64,000 nucleotides of DNA, from contig JAFLZV010000005.1 of NCBI GenBank assembly GCA_029785375.1, positions 12,239 to 76,238 on the forward strand, written 5' to 3'. The notes below the pieces were generated by a model. The model had not been told where the DNA came from. It saw only the letters and a list, made by a program, of their open reading frames with translations, and ran no database searches. Positions 18,675 through 28,233 of the stretch are shown piece by piece (within the stretch, counting starts at the first letter, position 1; each line of letters starts with the position of its first letter). The stretch comes from Nitrososphaerota archaeon (GTDB taxonomy: Archaea; Thermoproteota; Nitrososphaeria; Nitrososphaerales; Gagatemarchaeaceae). Both the position numbers and the translations under genes were made by a program.

Positions 18675-20822
18675 CTATATTTGCACTGGTTGGTAGTATA
18701 TCTGGTTGTAGAAGTAGCCTACGAACTGGTTATCGGCCAGCCCTTTCACATAAGGCTGGACGAAGAAGTAGTTCGTTGGCGTACCGGCCGGCACCGATGC
18801 GGAAGCCAGCTGTGTAGGATTGATCGGGATGGGCGTGTAGATGAATATCTGGTTCTGGTATGCCATCGTCTCGAGGGTAGTAGCGCATGCTGTCGCTATG
18901 GCCGTGGTTGCAGGGAACTCGCACTTTACTGCCTCCGAGTTCACCGTCGAGTTTGTGAAGTACCCGTTGTATGGCGACGGAGTCATCAGTGGGAAGAACA
19001 TCCCCAGGAACGGGTCGTTGAAGTCGGCTCCCCAGCCGATAGACTGGACAGCCGGATATGTGTACTTGTTCCCGTCGAGGATGTCGAGCTCCGAGGTGGT
19101 TGTCCCGAACGGGACTGCCTGGATGCCGAATGGAGAGAGCGAGTCGTGAATCGCCGTCAAGAAGACCTGGGTGCTAGCCAAAGCTGGTACCGAGTAGTAC
19201 AGCTTGAATGGCTGGAGCTGGCTGCCATTGGCATCACCTATCACGGTTCCTCCAGCTATTGACGTCCCGTTGGAAAGGACGAATGTCGAGGGTACGACCA
19301 TGTAGGTGTGGGACTGCATGCCGAAGGCTTGGAAGTAGTTGTAGGCGGCGGTAGTGTTCTGGGTGGGGTTAGGATAACCTGGGAGGTTCCAGTCCAGGTA
19401 GTTCGAAGTCGTCGGTCCCACCTGATAGCCGTTGAGGTTTACACCGTTCAACGGCGCAGGGCATCCTACGCAGACACCAGGCTCGTTCATCTCAGTGTAG
19501 TTGAGTGCGTTGGCCATGCCAAGCCTGAAGCTTGTGTAGTTGGTTGGAGCCGACCACATGTTCATCTCCAGGAACAGGGCGAAGTCGTACTTGCCGTTGG
19601 CCTGGAATATCTGGTTGAAGGTGAAATGTGCCTTTTGGGCGAAGGACTGGTACATGGCGTTGTAGTTGAATGGGGATTCCGCTGAAATCTGGGCGACGTT
19701 GGTGCCGAAGTCCTTCTCGGCCACCGCGTCTGATGAGTAGTAGTTGACGATTATCACCGGGATGCTCGCTGGTTTCGCCATGTTCGGCACGTTAGACACG
19801 TGCGCGCCCCAGTATCCGGGATATGCCTGGAGGACGTACGGATTCCCTCCAGCCGATATCGACCTGATCTCGTAGGGACCGGTTCCGACGGCTCCGTGGG
19901 TGTTCAAGTACGAACTGGCGGTGTTGTTGCTGACCCCACCGTGCGCATCAACGTAGGCCGGCTCGATGACCTGTTGGCCGTCAAACCCTGCCCAGAGCTG
20001 GGGACCGAATGGACCCAGGTTGTTGACGTAGTTCGCGGTGAAGTAAGTGGCGTTAGCCACGTAAGCCTGGTGTGCATATGACATGATAGCATCCTGAGTG
20101 CTGTTTGCTGGGTTGAAGTTCGAGAGCATCTGGTTCAGCGCTGCGACCGCGAGGTTCTCAGCCGCTGTAGTGTTGGCTGTTGTCGGGAGTCCGGTTGCAG
20201 CGTGGATAGCCGCCCTAATCCCATAGGGGAACTGGTTTCCGAACGTGGTGAACGAATAAGCGGCGGAGTCGTTGTACGAGACCCCGTTCCAGTTGAAGCC
20301 ACTGATACCCGATGGGGCGTTGATCCACTGTGTTCGGACTATGGAGAACCACTGATCGTAGCCGGTCACCGGGGTCCCGTCAGAGAACGTGACACCGGGT
20401 CTGATATGGAAGACGTTGGTGTAACCGCCGTTAGTGATGGTGTAGTTGTCCGCGATCACCGGTTCAAGCTGCGTCCCGCTGGTCCCGTTGTATTCGAGCA
20501 GATTCTGGAACACCGCATTGATGTAGCCAGTGTCCTGTGAATAGAACGCGTAACCTGGGTCGAAGCTGTCAGGGGAGGTCCCTGTAGACTCGTCGACCAG
20601 CTGGCTCGCGTTAGGTGGGCCATAAAGGCTCACGACCGAGCTCGTCGAGGTACTCGACGTAGACGTCGTGGTTTGCGACGAGGATGAGGTGGTCGTGGTG
20701 GTTGTCGATGAAGGTTTCGAAGTCACGACGAAGTACGCCGCGACCGCTGCGATGACAAGAATGACGACGACGATAGCTACTGTTGCTGTAGAAGTAATTG
20801 CATTGCGTTGCGTAATTTTCAT
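18675..20822 (-). CDS. ABC transporter substrate-binding protein, oligopeptide family 5, membrane-anchored
   Basis: N-terminal TM followed by Ser/Thr linker (SSTTTTTTSSSSQTTTSTSSTSTSS); SBP_bac_5 pattern FHIRPGVTFSDGTPVTGYDQWFS. Confidence 0.92.
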   Translation of the reverse strand: MKITQRNAITSTATVAIVVVILVIAAVAAYFVVTSKPSSTTTTTTSSSSQTTTSTSSTSTSSVVSLYGPPNASQLVDESTGTSPDSFDPGYAFYSQDTGYINAVFQNLLEYNGTSGTQLEPVIADNYTITNGGYTNVFHIRPGVTFSDGTPVTGYDQWFSIVRTQWINAPSGISGFNWNGVSYNDSAAYSFTTFGNQFPYGIRAAIHAATGLPTTANTTAAENLAVAALNQMLSNFNPANSTQDAIMSYAHQAYVANATYFTANYVNNLGPFGPQLWAGFDGQQVIEPAYVDAHGGVSNNTASSYLNTHGAVGTGPYEIRSISAGGNPYVLQAYPGYWGAHVSNVPNMAKPASIPVIIVNYYSSDAVAEKDFGTNVAQISAESPFNYNAMYQSFAQKAHFTFNQIFQANGKYDFALFLEMNMWSAPTNYTSFRLGMANALNYTEMNEPGVCVGCPAPLNGVNLNGYQVGPTTSNYLDWNLPGYPNPTQNTTAAYNYFQAFGMQSHTYMVVPSTFVLSNGTSIAGGTVIGDANGSQLQPFKLYYSVPALASTQVFLTAIHDSLSPFGIQAVPFGTTTSELDILDGNKYTYPAVQSIGWGADFNDPFLGMFFPLMTPSPYNGYFTNSTVNSEAVKCEFPATTAIATACATTLETMAYQNQIFIYTPIPINPTQLASASVPAGTPTNYFFVQPYVKGLADNQFVGYFYNQIYYQPVQI

Positions 20823-20848
20823 TCTCGAGAGGCTAGAACCTACTTACA

Positions 20849-20857
20849 GTTTATAAG
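20849..20857 (-). promoter_or_regulatory. TATA box for the substrate-binding protein gene
   Basis: TTATAAAC about 30 bp upstream of ATG at 20822. Confidence 0.45.
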
Positions 20858-21333
20858 AATTGTTAGCATATATATCTTCCCATTTGTTCCATCCCCTCAC
20901 CGATTCTGCTCGAGTAGGAAGTCCGCGACGGCGTCTGTCAGTTTCTGCAAAATGGGGGCGCGTCACTCTCGCTCTGCCGCGCTCACCGTCGCCGATTCAC
21001 ATAACCTGCATAAAGTGGCTTGCGCGCATCCTCTTGGATCTCTCTTTTCAAAGGTAGCCGTACTCCTGGCTGACTGCGGAACTGCGGTCTGCTCGTCGAA
21101 GAGCAGTGGAATGGAAAGAACCACTTTTCAAGGGCCCGCTCTTGATCCCGTAGATGCCCTCGCGCTTTTCAAAACCCAGTCCCAAGTACGGCCCACTCGC
21201 CCTTTCTTAGGCACAGTGACCCGGGCCAGCAAAGCGCCTAGCGATCAAGCCGTCGATGTGGCCGCCAAAGGCACGCTAAGTGCATGTCAACAATCTATAA
21301 GAGTGGCAGGCGAGGCGAGCAGTACTCACTCAA

Positions 21334-22362
21334 TTGGATTCGAAGTTCCTGTTCTTCGTCGCAAGGAGAGCAGTGAACGCTGTCATCACGGTGATCCTCA
21401 TGATAGCACTGATCTTCATTATCATGCATTTAGTTGCGCCCACCCCGGAAGACCTTGCGAGACTTTACGTTGGTCCCAAATTCCCACCCGCTGAACTCAA
21501 ATTGATCGCGCAGAGGCTGGGGCTTACCCAGCCGGTGTATGTCCAGTTCGTGACTTACGTAACCGGATTCTTCCGGGGGAACCTAGGCACTGATACCATA
21601 TACGGGATACCCGAAATCCTGGTCATTGAGGAGTACTTCCCGGTGACCCTGAATATGGTGCTTCTGGGGACCCTCTTGGGGGTCCTCCTGGGGCTTTTCA
21701 CTGGGGCCATCGCAGCCTCGAACAGGAACACCCCAACCGACTATGGTGTGAAGGCGCTCTATCTGGGCACTTGGGCAGCGCCACCATTCTTGGTTGGTGT
21801 CGTCCTCCAGCTCTTCTTGGGCTACGGACTCCACCTGCTGCCGACGAGCAACGTCGCAAACCCAGTGCTCAGCGTCCCACCCCCTGTCACCGGGTTTCCC
21901 CTCATCGACTCCATCCTAGCGCAAGACTGGACGTACCTGTATAGCTGGACGCGGCACCTCATACTCCCCGCAATAACCATAGGGCTGATAAGCTTCGGAT
22001 CCATCACGAGGCTCACACGGGCGACGATGGTGGATGCACTGGACAAGGACTACGTCAAGTTGGCATACATGAAGGGGCTTGGACAGAGGACCGTCGTCTG
22101 GGGCACTGCATTCAGGAACGCCATAATCCCGATTGTCACGCTGCTGGCCCTCACCTTCGCTGCCACGGTCGGTGGCGCAGTCATAGTCGAATACGTCTTC
22201 GAGTACCATGGCATAGGTTTCTTCGCTGTCCAGGCGGCCTACGCACTTGACTATCCGGCGATTCTCGCCATCACAGTCATTGTTGGGTTTTCGGTGATCA
22301 TCGCTAACTTCATCGCAGACGTGCTCTACGGGATTATGGACCCCCGGGTGAGGTTGACTTAG
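21334..22362 (+). CDS. Peptide ABC transporter permease (DppB/OppB-like)
   Basis: RLGLTQPVYVQFVTYVTGFFRGNLGTD and C-terminal RLTRATMVDALDKDYVKLAYMKGL EAA loop. Confidence 0.93.
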   Translation: MDSKFLFFVARRAVNAVITVILMIALIFIIMHLVAPTPEDLARLYVGPKFPPAELKLIAQRLGLTQPVYVQFVTYVTGFFRGNLGTDTIYGIPEILVIEEYFPVTLNMVLLGTLLGVLLGLFTGAIAASNRNTPTDYGVKALYLGTWAAPPFLVGVVLQLFLGYGLHLLPTSNVANPVLSVPPPVTGFPLIDSILAQDWTYLYSWTRHLILPAITIGLISFGSITRLTRATMVDALDKDYVKLAYMKGLGQRTVVWGTAFRNAIIPIVTLLALTFAATVGGAVIVEYVFEYHGIGFFAVQAAYALDYPAILAITVIVGFSVIIANFIADVLYGIMDPRVRLT

Positions 22363-23370
22363 ATGGGCGATGGTCACACGAATCGGCTGACGAGGTTCAG
22401 GCTCTTTAAAGGCAGGCAACGAAGCCCGAGCGTGGCCGTACCCGACCAGGCCGAGACTCCTCTCGGCGAGACAAGCGGGATAAGGTTCATCGTAGGGTTC
22501 GTCAGAAGAGACAAGATAGCGCTGAGCGGGGCATTTGGGATAGCGATATTCATAGTGTTCTCTGTGATTCAGGGCCTCCTCGAATTGCTTGGGGGATACC
22601 TGCGGAACCCATCGCTGAGCTATCTTCTCCTTCCATCGGATCCATTCACGTTCCACTTCGGTCTCGAGCTCGCACCGCCAAGCCTGGCCAACTTCCCAGT
22701 AGGTCTGCTTGGCTACGACGAGACAGGAAGAAGCATATTGTCCAGGATCCTCTATGCAGCGCCCAGGGATGCCCTGGCCTCTATCCTCATTGTAGTCTCA
22801 GCCATAGTAATCGGCATGGCACTGGGCATCTCTGCCGGCTACATAGGAGGGTGGGCAGACGAAATCCTGATGAGAATCACGGATGCATTCCTCGCCTTCC
22901 CGCTGATCCTGCTGGCCATCGCGATGTCGTTGATTCTTGGGAACGGCTACCTGGTGGTACTCATAACGCTGATGGCCATATGGTGGCCAACCTATGCGAG
23001 GTTCTTCCGGGCCCAAGCGCTTTCGCTCAAGAGCAGGGGTTACGTCGAAGCGTCAAGGCTGAGCGGGTTGAGTTCGGCCAGGATAATACTGAGACACATC
23101 TTCCCGAACTCCATTGACCCGATCGTGGCCATAGCCACCCTTGACTTCGGGAACGTCATACTGACCTATTCTACCCTTGCCTTCCTCGGCATAGGGGTGA
23201 CTGTGGGAGTCCCTGAGTGGGGTTCGATGGCGGCCCAGGGGCTGTCATACGCCCCGCGCGTATGGTGGTATGCGCTCTTCCCGGCCATCGCAATCATGGC
23301 GGTCGTGGTCTGTTTCTCCCTTTTGGGGGACAGGATACAGGACATGGTCGGTGGGAGGATTTCATACTAG
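22363..23370 (+). CDS. Peptide ABC transporter permease (DppC/OppC-like)
   Basis: LLGYDETGRSILSRILYAAPRDALASI; EAA loop ARFFRAQALSLKSRGYVEASRLSGLSS. Confidence 0.93.
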   Translation: MGDGHTNRLTRFRLFKGRQRSPSVAVPDQAETPLGETSGIRFIVGFVRRDKIALSGAFGIAIFIVFSVIQGLLELLGGYLRNPSLSYLLLPSDPFTFHFGLELAPPSLANFPVGLLGYDETGRSILSRILYAAPRDALASILIVVSAIVIGMALGISAGYIGGWADEILMRITDAFLAFPLILLAIAMSLILGNGYLVVLITLMAIWWPTYARFFRAQALSLKSRGYVEASRLSGLSSARIILRHIFPNSIDPIVAIATLDFGNVILTYSTLAFLGIGVTVGVPEWGSMAAQGLSYAPRVWWYALFPAIAIMAVVVCFSLLGDRIQDMVGGRISY

Positions 23371-24336
23371 TTGCTGCTCGACGTCAAGGGACTGCGCGTA
23401 AGCTATCGTACTGTATATGGCAACCTAGAAGCAATCAAAAAGGTGGACCTCTCCATCGAGAAGGGCGAGAGCGTCGCAGTGGTGGGCGAGAGCGGCTGCG
23501 GCAAATCCACCTTCGGCCATGCGATCGTGAGGCTCCTCCCTCCCAACGCGAAATATGAGGGAAAAGTGAATCTGGACGGCAAAGACGTGTTGGCTCTGAA
23601 GGGGCATGAGCTCAGAGCGTACAGGGGGAACGATGTATTCATGATCTTCCAGGACCCACTTAACAGCCTGAACCCGGTCAAGCGGGTCGACGTCCAGATG
23701 CTTGAGGCGGTGGAGATGCGAGAGAGAGTAGCTGGCAGGGGATACGACGAGACGAAAGCCTACAAGGACATCGTCGAAGGGCTGACGGGGGTGAGGATGC
23801 CCGATCCAGAAGTGATACTCAGGAGGTATCCCCACGAGCTCTCCGGCGGCCAGATTCAGAGGGTGGTGATTGCGATGGCATTGGTGATGAAGCCGAAGCT
23901 CCTGATAGCGGATGAACCCACTTCAGCGCTCGACGTGACCATCCAGGCCCAGGTGATGAAACTCATCGGGGGCCTGAAAAAGGAATACGGGATGTCGGTG
24001 CTGTTCATAACGCATGACATGGCCGTCGCGTACACCGTGGCAGACAAGTTCCTAGTGATGTACGCAGGCGAGCTTTCCGAGCTGGGCCCGGTGGACAAAG
24101 TAGTTTCGACACCGCTGCACCCCTACACAGTCGCCCTGGTGAACAGCATCCCCAACAAATCGAGGAGAGACGGGGAACTTGTCTCGATTCCCGGCTCCCC
24201 GCCGAACATGATCTCTCCTCCCCCTGGGTGCAGGTTCAACCCCAGGTGCCCGAAGGTGATGGACATATGCCGCATAGAATCCCCCGAAGCGAGAGAGAAG
24301 GACGAGCGTATGGTGAGGTGCCATCTCTATGACTGA
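23371..24336 (+). CDS. Peptide ABC transporter ATPase (DppD/OppD-like)
   Basis: GESGCGKSTFGHAIVRLL, ELSGGQIQRV, DEPTSALDVTIQAQVM, C-terminal CRFNPRCP. Confidence 0.95.
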   Translation: MLLDVKGLRVSYRTVYGNLEAIKKVDLSIEKGESVAVVGESGCGKSTFGHAIVRLLPPNAKYEGKVNLDGKDVLALKGHELRAYRGNDVFMIFQDPLNSLNPVKRVDVQMLEAVEMRERVAGRGYDETKAYKDIVEGLTGVRMPDPEVILRRYPHELSGGQIQRVVIAMALVMKPKLLIADEPTSALDVTIQAQVMKLIGGLKKEYGMSVLFITHDMAVAYTVADKFLVMYAGELSELGPVDKVVSTPLHPYTVALVNSIPNKSRRDGELVSIPGSPPNMISPPPGCRFNPRCPKVMDICRIESPEAREKDERMVRCHLYD

Positions 24337-25297
24337 ACAAGATACTGTCGTGAGAGCTGTGGGGGTCACGAAGTGGTTCGAAGCATCCAAGAAGGGGTTC
24401 ATCCAGTCTCTCCTTTCACGCGGGCCCAAGGTCTGGGTGAAGGCGGTCGACGGGGTGGACCTCGAAATCGCCGCCGGCGAGGTCCTCGCGCTGGTTGGTG
24501 AGAGCGGGAGCGGGAAGACAACGCTTGGGAGAATGCTGGTCACATTGGAGACGACCACACGTGGGGAGATATACTTCATGAACGAGAAGGTCAGCAAAAG
24601 ACTCTGGAGGAAGGTGAGGAGGCAGGTACAGATGGTCTTCCAGAATCCGACCGACAGCCTCGACCCGAGGATGCCCATCATTGATATCGTGACAGAACCA
24701 CTCCACAGGTCTGGGGTTAGCGGGGAGAACAAGGAAGCCCAGTTTAAGACATCGTTGGAACTCGTGGGGCTTGACTCAAAGACGTTCGGCCAGAGGAGGA
24801 TTCGAGACCTATCTGGAGGTCAGAGGCAGCGCGTCGCTGTCGCGAGAGCCATAATTGGGAACCCGACTTTCCTCGTCTTGGACGAGCCGACATCCGCGCT
24901 GGACGCTTCGGTCCAAGCGTCGGTTCTGAACCTTCTCGCCAAGATCCACGACGAACTCAAGCTCACGTATCTCTTCATCACCCACAACATTTCTGTGGCG
25001 AGGTTCATCTCCGACAGAATCGCGGTGATGTACGCGGGGAAGGTTGTAGAGACTGGTCCAACCGAGTCGGTCATATTCAACCCGAAGCATCCATACACTC
25101 AGGCCCTTCTGAAGTCCGTCCCCACCATCAAGTCTCATGACCTGGCCCCGCCCACGGGAGAGGTCCCGAGTCTGGTCGCACTTCCCTCGGGCTGCAGGTT
25201 CCACCCGCGCTGCCCATATGTGATGGACATATGCAGAGAGAAGGAGCCGGAGCTCAGGAAGGTGGGAGACGTCCAGGCTGCCTGCTGGCTTTACTGA
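24329..25297 (+). CDS. Peptide ABC transporter ATPase (DppF/OppF-like)
   Basis: GESGSGKTTLGRML, LSGGQRQRVAVARA, DEPTSALDASVQASVL, CRFHPRCPYVMDIC; 8 bp overlap with the upstream gene. Confidence 0.95.
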   Translation: MTEQDTVVRAVGVTKWFEASKKGFIQSLLSRGPKVWVKAVDGVDLEIAAGEVLALVGESGSGKTTLGRMLVTLETTTRGEIYFMNEKVSKRLWRKVRRQVQMVFQNPTDSLDPRMPIIDIVTEPLHRSGVSGENKEAQFKTSLELVGLDSKTFGQRRIRDLSGGQRQRVAVARAIIGNPTFLVLDEPTSALDASVQASVLNLLAKIHDELKLTYLFITHNISVARFISDRIAVMYAGKVVETGPTESVIFNPKHPYTQALLKSVPTIKSHDLAPPTGEVPSLVALPSGCRFHPRCPYVMDICREKEPELRKVGDVQAACWLY

Positions 25298-25305
25298 ACC
25301 AGGTC

Positions 25306-25794
25306 TTGGAACCAGAAAAAGTCCTGAAGCCGAACGTCTCCAAGAGCCTCCTAAAGGCAACCTTGGCTATGGCGGTGCTAACCCCATTCCTCACTCTCAA
25401 CTGGTCAACTCTCCCGAGCTACATTCTATTCCTGGGCGTTTACTATCTGATGGTAGGATTATACATGCTGAACAAGGAAGCCACAGTCTACAGGTTCGAA
25501 AGCTCTGGGATCCACGTGAGTCGGCCCTGGAGGGAGGAGACGGTCATACAATATGACAACATCCTAGGGATCGGCGTGGGCCAGGGGATGCTGGCCAGGC
25601 GGTTTCATTGTGGCACCCTGTACGTCGAGCTCAAGAAGGGGAAGGGCACTCACAGATCTGTAGCGGGAGTCGGCGTCGTCCCACTCAAGGACATCCCAGA
25701 CCCAGAGAGGGTCTACAAGGAGATATCGGATGCGACGGGTGTGTTCGGAGCCTCCACGGCACCTGAGCCTGATCCTCAGACGGGTTCCACGTAG
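25306..25794 (+). CDS. Two-TM membrane protein with PH-like domain
   Basis: TMs followed by YRFESSGIHVSRPWREETVIQYDNILGIGVGQG; TTG start assumed (ORF open to 25231). Confidence 0.6.
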   Translation: MEPEKVLKPNVSKSLLKATLAMAVLTPFLTLNWSTLPSYILFLGVYYLMVGLYMLNKEATVYRFESSGIHVSRPWREETVIQYDNILGIGVGQGMLARRFHCGTLYVELKKGKGTHRSVAGVGVVPLKDIPDPERVYKEISDATGVFGASTAPEPDPQTGST

Positions 25795-26339
25795 CTGACA
25801 TAGGATTCGACGTTGTCCAAGAAGTCGGCTAGGGCGAAGATTGGGACCACGGCACCCCCTGCAACGAACCTTACCCCGGGGTCTGCCATCACCAGTACCA
25901 GAGGGACGATGGAGCCGATGCTGTCCAGGCTGTCGTGGAGCCTCTTCGCCCTATCTCTCTGCGCTTCGACAAGCCGACCCAGGGCGGAGCGACCAGGCTG
26001 GCGTGCCCAGTGCTTGCAGTCTACCGCCAGGGATAGCCGGTCAGATATCCCCAGGACGTCTATCTGGGCCCTCGGCTTCCTCAGGTAGATGTTCTCCATC
26101 ACCCGATAACGGCGAGCACGGAGGATGTTGGAACAGAACCTCTCGAAATCCCTCCAGGACAGGTGACTCGAAACCACTTCGACGCGTTCGCCCATAGCGC
26201 ACAAGGCTAGGCCAGCCATCTGCTCGTCTTCATGTTGAACCGCTGAGAGGCCGAGGGCCGACGCGACTGCGGCGATCTCCTCCTGCGCCAGCTCGACCGA
26301 GCCTGACCTCTTCGCGAGTAGCGTCAAGAGCGGCCCCAC
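25776..26339 (-). CDS. Restriction-endonuclease-like (Mrr-type PD-(D/E)xK) protein
   Basis: WRDFERFCSNILRARRYRVMENIYLRKPRAQIDVLGISDRLSLAVDCKHW = D-x(n)-DCK nuclease core. Confidence 0.7.
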   Translation of the reverse strand: MGPLLTLLAKRSGSVELAQEEIAAVASALGLSAVQHEDEQMAGLALCAMGERVEVVSSHLSWRDFERFCSNILRARRYRVMENIYLRKPRAQIDVLGISDRLSLAVDCKHWARQPGRSALGRLVEAQRDRAKRLHDSLDSIGSIVPLVLVMADPGVRFVAGGAVVPIFALADFLDNVESYVSYVEPV

Positions 26340-26404
26340 GGCGGGCTCGCAGGATTTCGGAATTTGAACCTGCGGAAGGACAACCTCTTCTCTGCATGGG
26401 AGGA

Positions 26405-26812
26405 TTATGAAAGTGAAGCTTGGTCCGACGGCGAATGGGACGAAACGGCTGCGTCAGCCCGCCGTCCACTCACGTAGGTCGAGTAGAAGTACCAGCCGTT
26501 GATTGCAACCAACACGACGGCAATCACCTGGAACCAGTCCAGGGTCGGAGGGCTTGTGAGCGTCACCCCGTTCCCAGACATGGTGAAGTACTGTGTAAAG
26601 AAGCCGTAGCTGAAAGATGGCGTGTAACTGCAGAGCCCAGCACAGGCGTCGTGCAGTGAAGCTGCATAGGCCGCTCGGGCCTCCTGGTCCCTGGCCACCA
26701 GGTATGCGAGGACAATGAAGAAAACGTCCAAGGATATCAGCCTGAAGGGGACCCTCGCCACGACGGAACGACCTATCGGGGGCCGATAAAAACGCATCAG
26801 GCGCTCAAACAT
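26405..26812 (-). CDS. Small membrane protein, unknown
   Basis: Two hydrophobic segments (ISLDVFFIVLAYLVA, WFQVIAVVLVAINGWYFYS). Confidence 0.55.
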   Translation of the reverse strand: MFERLMRFYRPPIGRSVVARVPFRLISLDVFFIVLAYLVARDQEARAAYAASLHDACAGLCSYTPSFSYGFFTQYFTMSGNGVTLTSPPTLDWFQVIAVVLVAINGWYFYSTYVSGRRADAAVSSHSPSDQASLS

Positions 26813-26841
26813 TTAACCGGCCGAAACCCGGGACCTTCTCA

Positions 26842-27354
26842 ATGAAAGTGGCCTCGAAGAGCACGGCCATCTACGTCGCCGCCGTGATCCTCTTGCTCTT
26901 CTGGGCGTACTTCGTCCAGACAGACACGAGGAGGGTCGACGGGCACAGCATGCTCCCGACGCTGGAAGGTGGAGACCTGGTCGTCCTGCAGAGCGTCCCC
27001 ATAAACGACATACAAGTGGGGAACATCATAGTCTACGACGGGTCTTGCTCGGCGCTCGGGATATCCGTGGTCCACCGGGTGGTCGCCATAACCCCTGCGG
27101 GGCTGATCACGAAGGGGGACAACAACCCCGGGACAGACCAGTCACTCGGCATAGCGAGCGGCCCGATCACCCAGAACTGCCTGGTGGGGAAGGTCATCTT
27201 CGTGATCCCTTACGTCGAGCTTCTGGCCTACTACGTCGACACGTACGGGCTACCGCAGTGGCTCAACTATCTCCCATCGATCCTGATTATCCTGATCGTT
27301 GTCGGGTCGCTTCTGATGCAGCCTGAGGAGAAGCCCGAAGAAGTGCAGCCCTAG
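26842..27354 (+). CDS. Archaeal signal peptidase I (Sec11-type)
   Basis: RRVDGHSMLPTLEGGDLVVLQ, VVHRVVAITPAGLITKGDNN. Confidence 0.92.
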   Translation: MKVASKSTAIYVAAVILLLFWAYFVQTDTRRVDGHSMLPTLEGGDLVVLQSVPINDIQVGNIIVYDGSCSALGISVVHRVVAITPAGLITKGDNNPGTDQSLGIASGPITQNCLVGKVIFVIPYVELLAYYVDTYGLPQWLNYLPSILIILIVVGSLLMQPEEKPEEVQP

Positions 27355-27603
27355 GCCAGCGGCTTCTTTGGCAGCTCCTTCTTTCGGGGGGGCGCGAACT
27401 CGGCTCGGGTAAGAATCAGGGGCGCCAGGGCCGCTATCAGTTTGGCCTCCGCTGACCGTCCCCCGGCGGACGAGCGCGTTTTTCGCCCTCACACGGACCT
27501 CAGACCGGGTACGATGCTGTCGAACCCATCCGCCGGCACCCGATGGGGGTGCTCCGACTGGTTGGATAGGCCGACCCTGAGTTGACTGGGACCCCCTTGT
27601 GAG

Positions 27604-27622
27604 TATTTATACCCTTTAAATA
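27604..27622 (+). promoter_or_regulatory. TATA element(s) of the TBP gene
   Basis: TATTTATACCCTTTAAATA, with TTTAAATA centred about 27 bp upstream of TTG 27647. Confidence 0.55.
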
Positions 27623-27646
27623 CCGACAGGAGTCGCCCAGCTGGCG

Positions 27647-28204
27647 TTGCCACAGACAAAAGCCATAGTCAGCATAGAGAACGTAGTCGCATCGGCGTCC
27701 ATCAACCAGACAGTCGACCTGAACCTGATCACCAAGAACTTCGTCACCGTCGAATACCACCCAGACCAGTTCCCAGGCCTCGTGTTCAGGCTGAGGAACC
27801 CCAAGACAGCCACGCTCATCTTCAGCTCAGGGAAGATGGTCTGCACCGGCGCCAAGTCGGAGGAGCAGGCCAGGAAGGCGGTCGAGGAGGTCGTGAGACA
27901 GCTGAAGAAGGGGAAAATACCCATCAAGAATGAAGCGGTGGTGGAGATACAGAACATAGTAGCGTCGGCGAGCCTCGGGGGGAAGGTGCACCTCGAGGAG
28001 GCAGCCAGGGTGCTTCCGAAGTCTATGTACGAGCCAGAGCAGTTCCCGGGGCTGATCCACAGGATGGCGGACCCCAAGACAGTTATCCTGCTCTTCGCCT
28101 CAGGGAAGCTCGTCTGCACCGGCGCCAAGAAGGAGAGCGAAGTCTACCGCGCAGTCAACAACCTGCACGTGACCCTCGAAGAGAAGAACCTCATGGTGTA
28201 CTGA
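27647..28204 (+). CDS. tbp: TATA-box-binding protein
   Basis: Two imperfect direct repeats IENVVASASI../IQNIVASASL..; FPGLVFRLRNPK, FPGLIHRMADPK, FSSGKMVCTGAK, FASGKLVCTGAK. Confidence 0.98.
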   Translation: MPQTKAIVSIENVVASASINQTVDLNLITKNFVTVEYHPDQFPGLVFRLRNPKTATLIFSSGKMVCTGAKSEEQARKAVEEVVRQLKKGKIPIKNEAVVEIQNIVASASLGGKVHLEEAARVLPKSMYEPEQFPGLIHRMADPKTVILLFASGKLVCTGAKKESEVYRAVNNLHVTLEEKNLMVY

Positions 28205-28233
28205 GAGGTTCTCCTCTCCCCGGTTTTGTGCCG

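Noticed and set aside
20640-20710. Repetitive tract (Ser/Thr codons) resembling a short tandem repeat
   Set aside because: Explained by the Ser/Thr-rich linker after the membrane anchor of the substrate-binding protein.
20808-21494. 228-aa plus ORF spanning the SBP/permease divergent promoter
   Set aside because: Overlaps the SBP start and the real dppB start; no recognisable domain; AT-rich promoter elements lie inside it.
26340-26462. tRNA-like 3' end on minus strand (GCAGG-TTCAAAT-TCCGAAAT-CCTGC-GAGCCCG) with a distant GCGGGCT that could close an acceptor stem
   Set aside because: No convincing D-arm or anticodon arm could be built, the T-loop is too long, and the 5' part lies inside the C-terminus of a membrane-protein ORF; at most a tRNA-derived scar. 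tRNAscan-SE/ARAGORN would decide.
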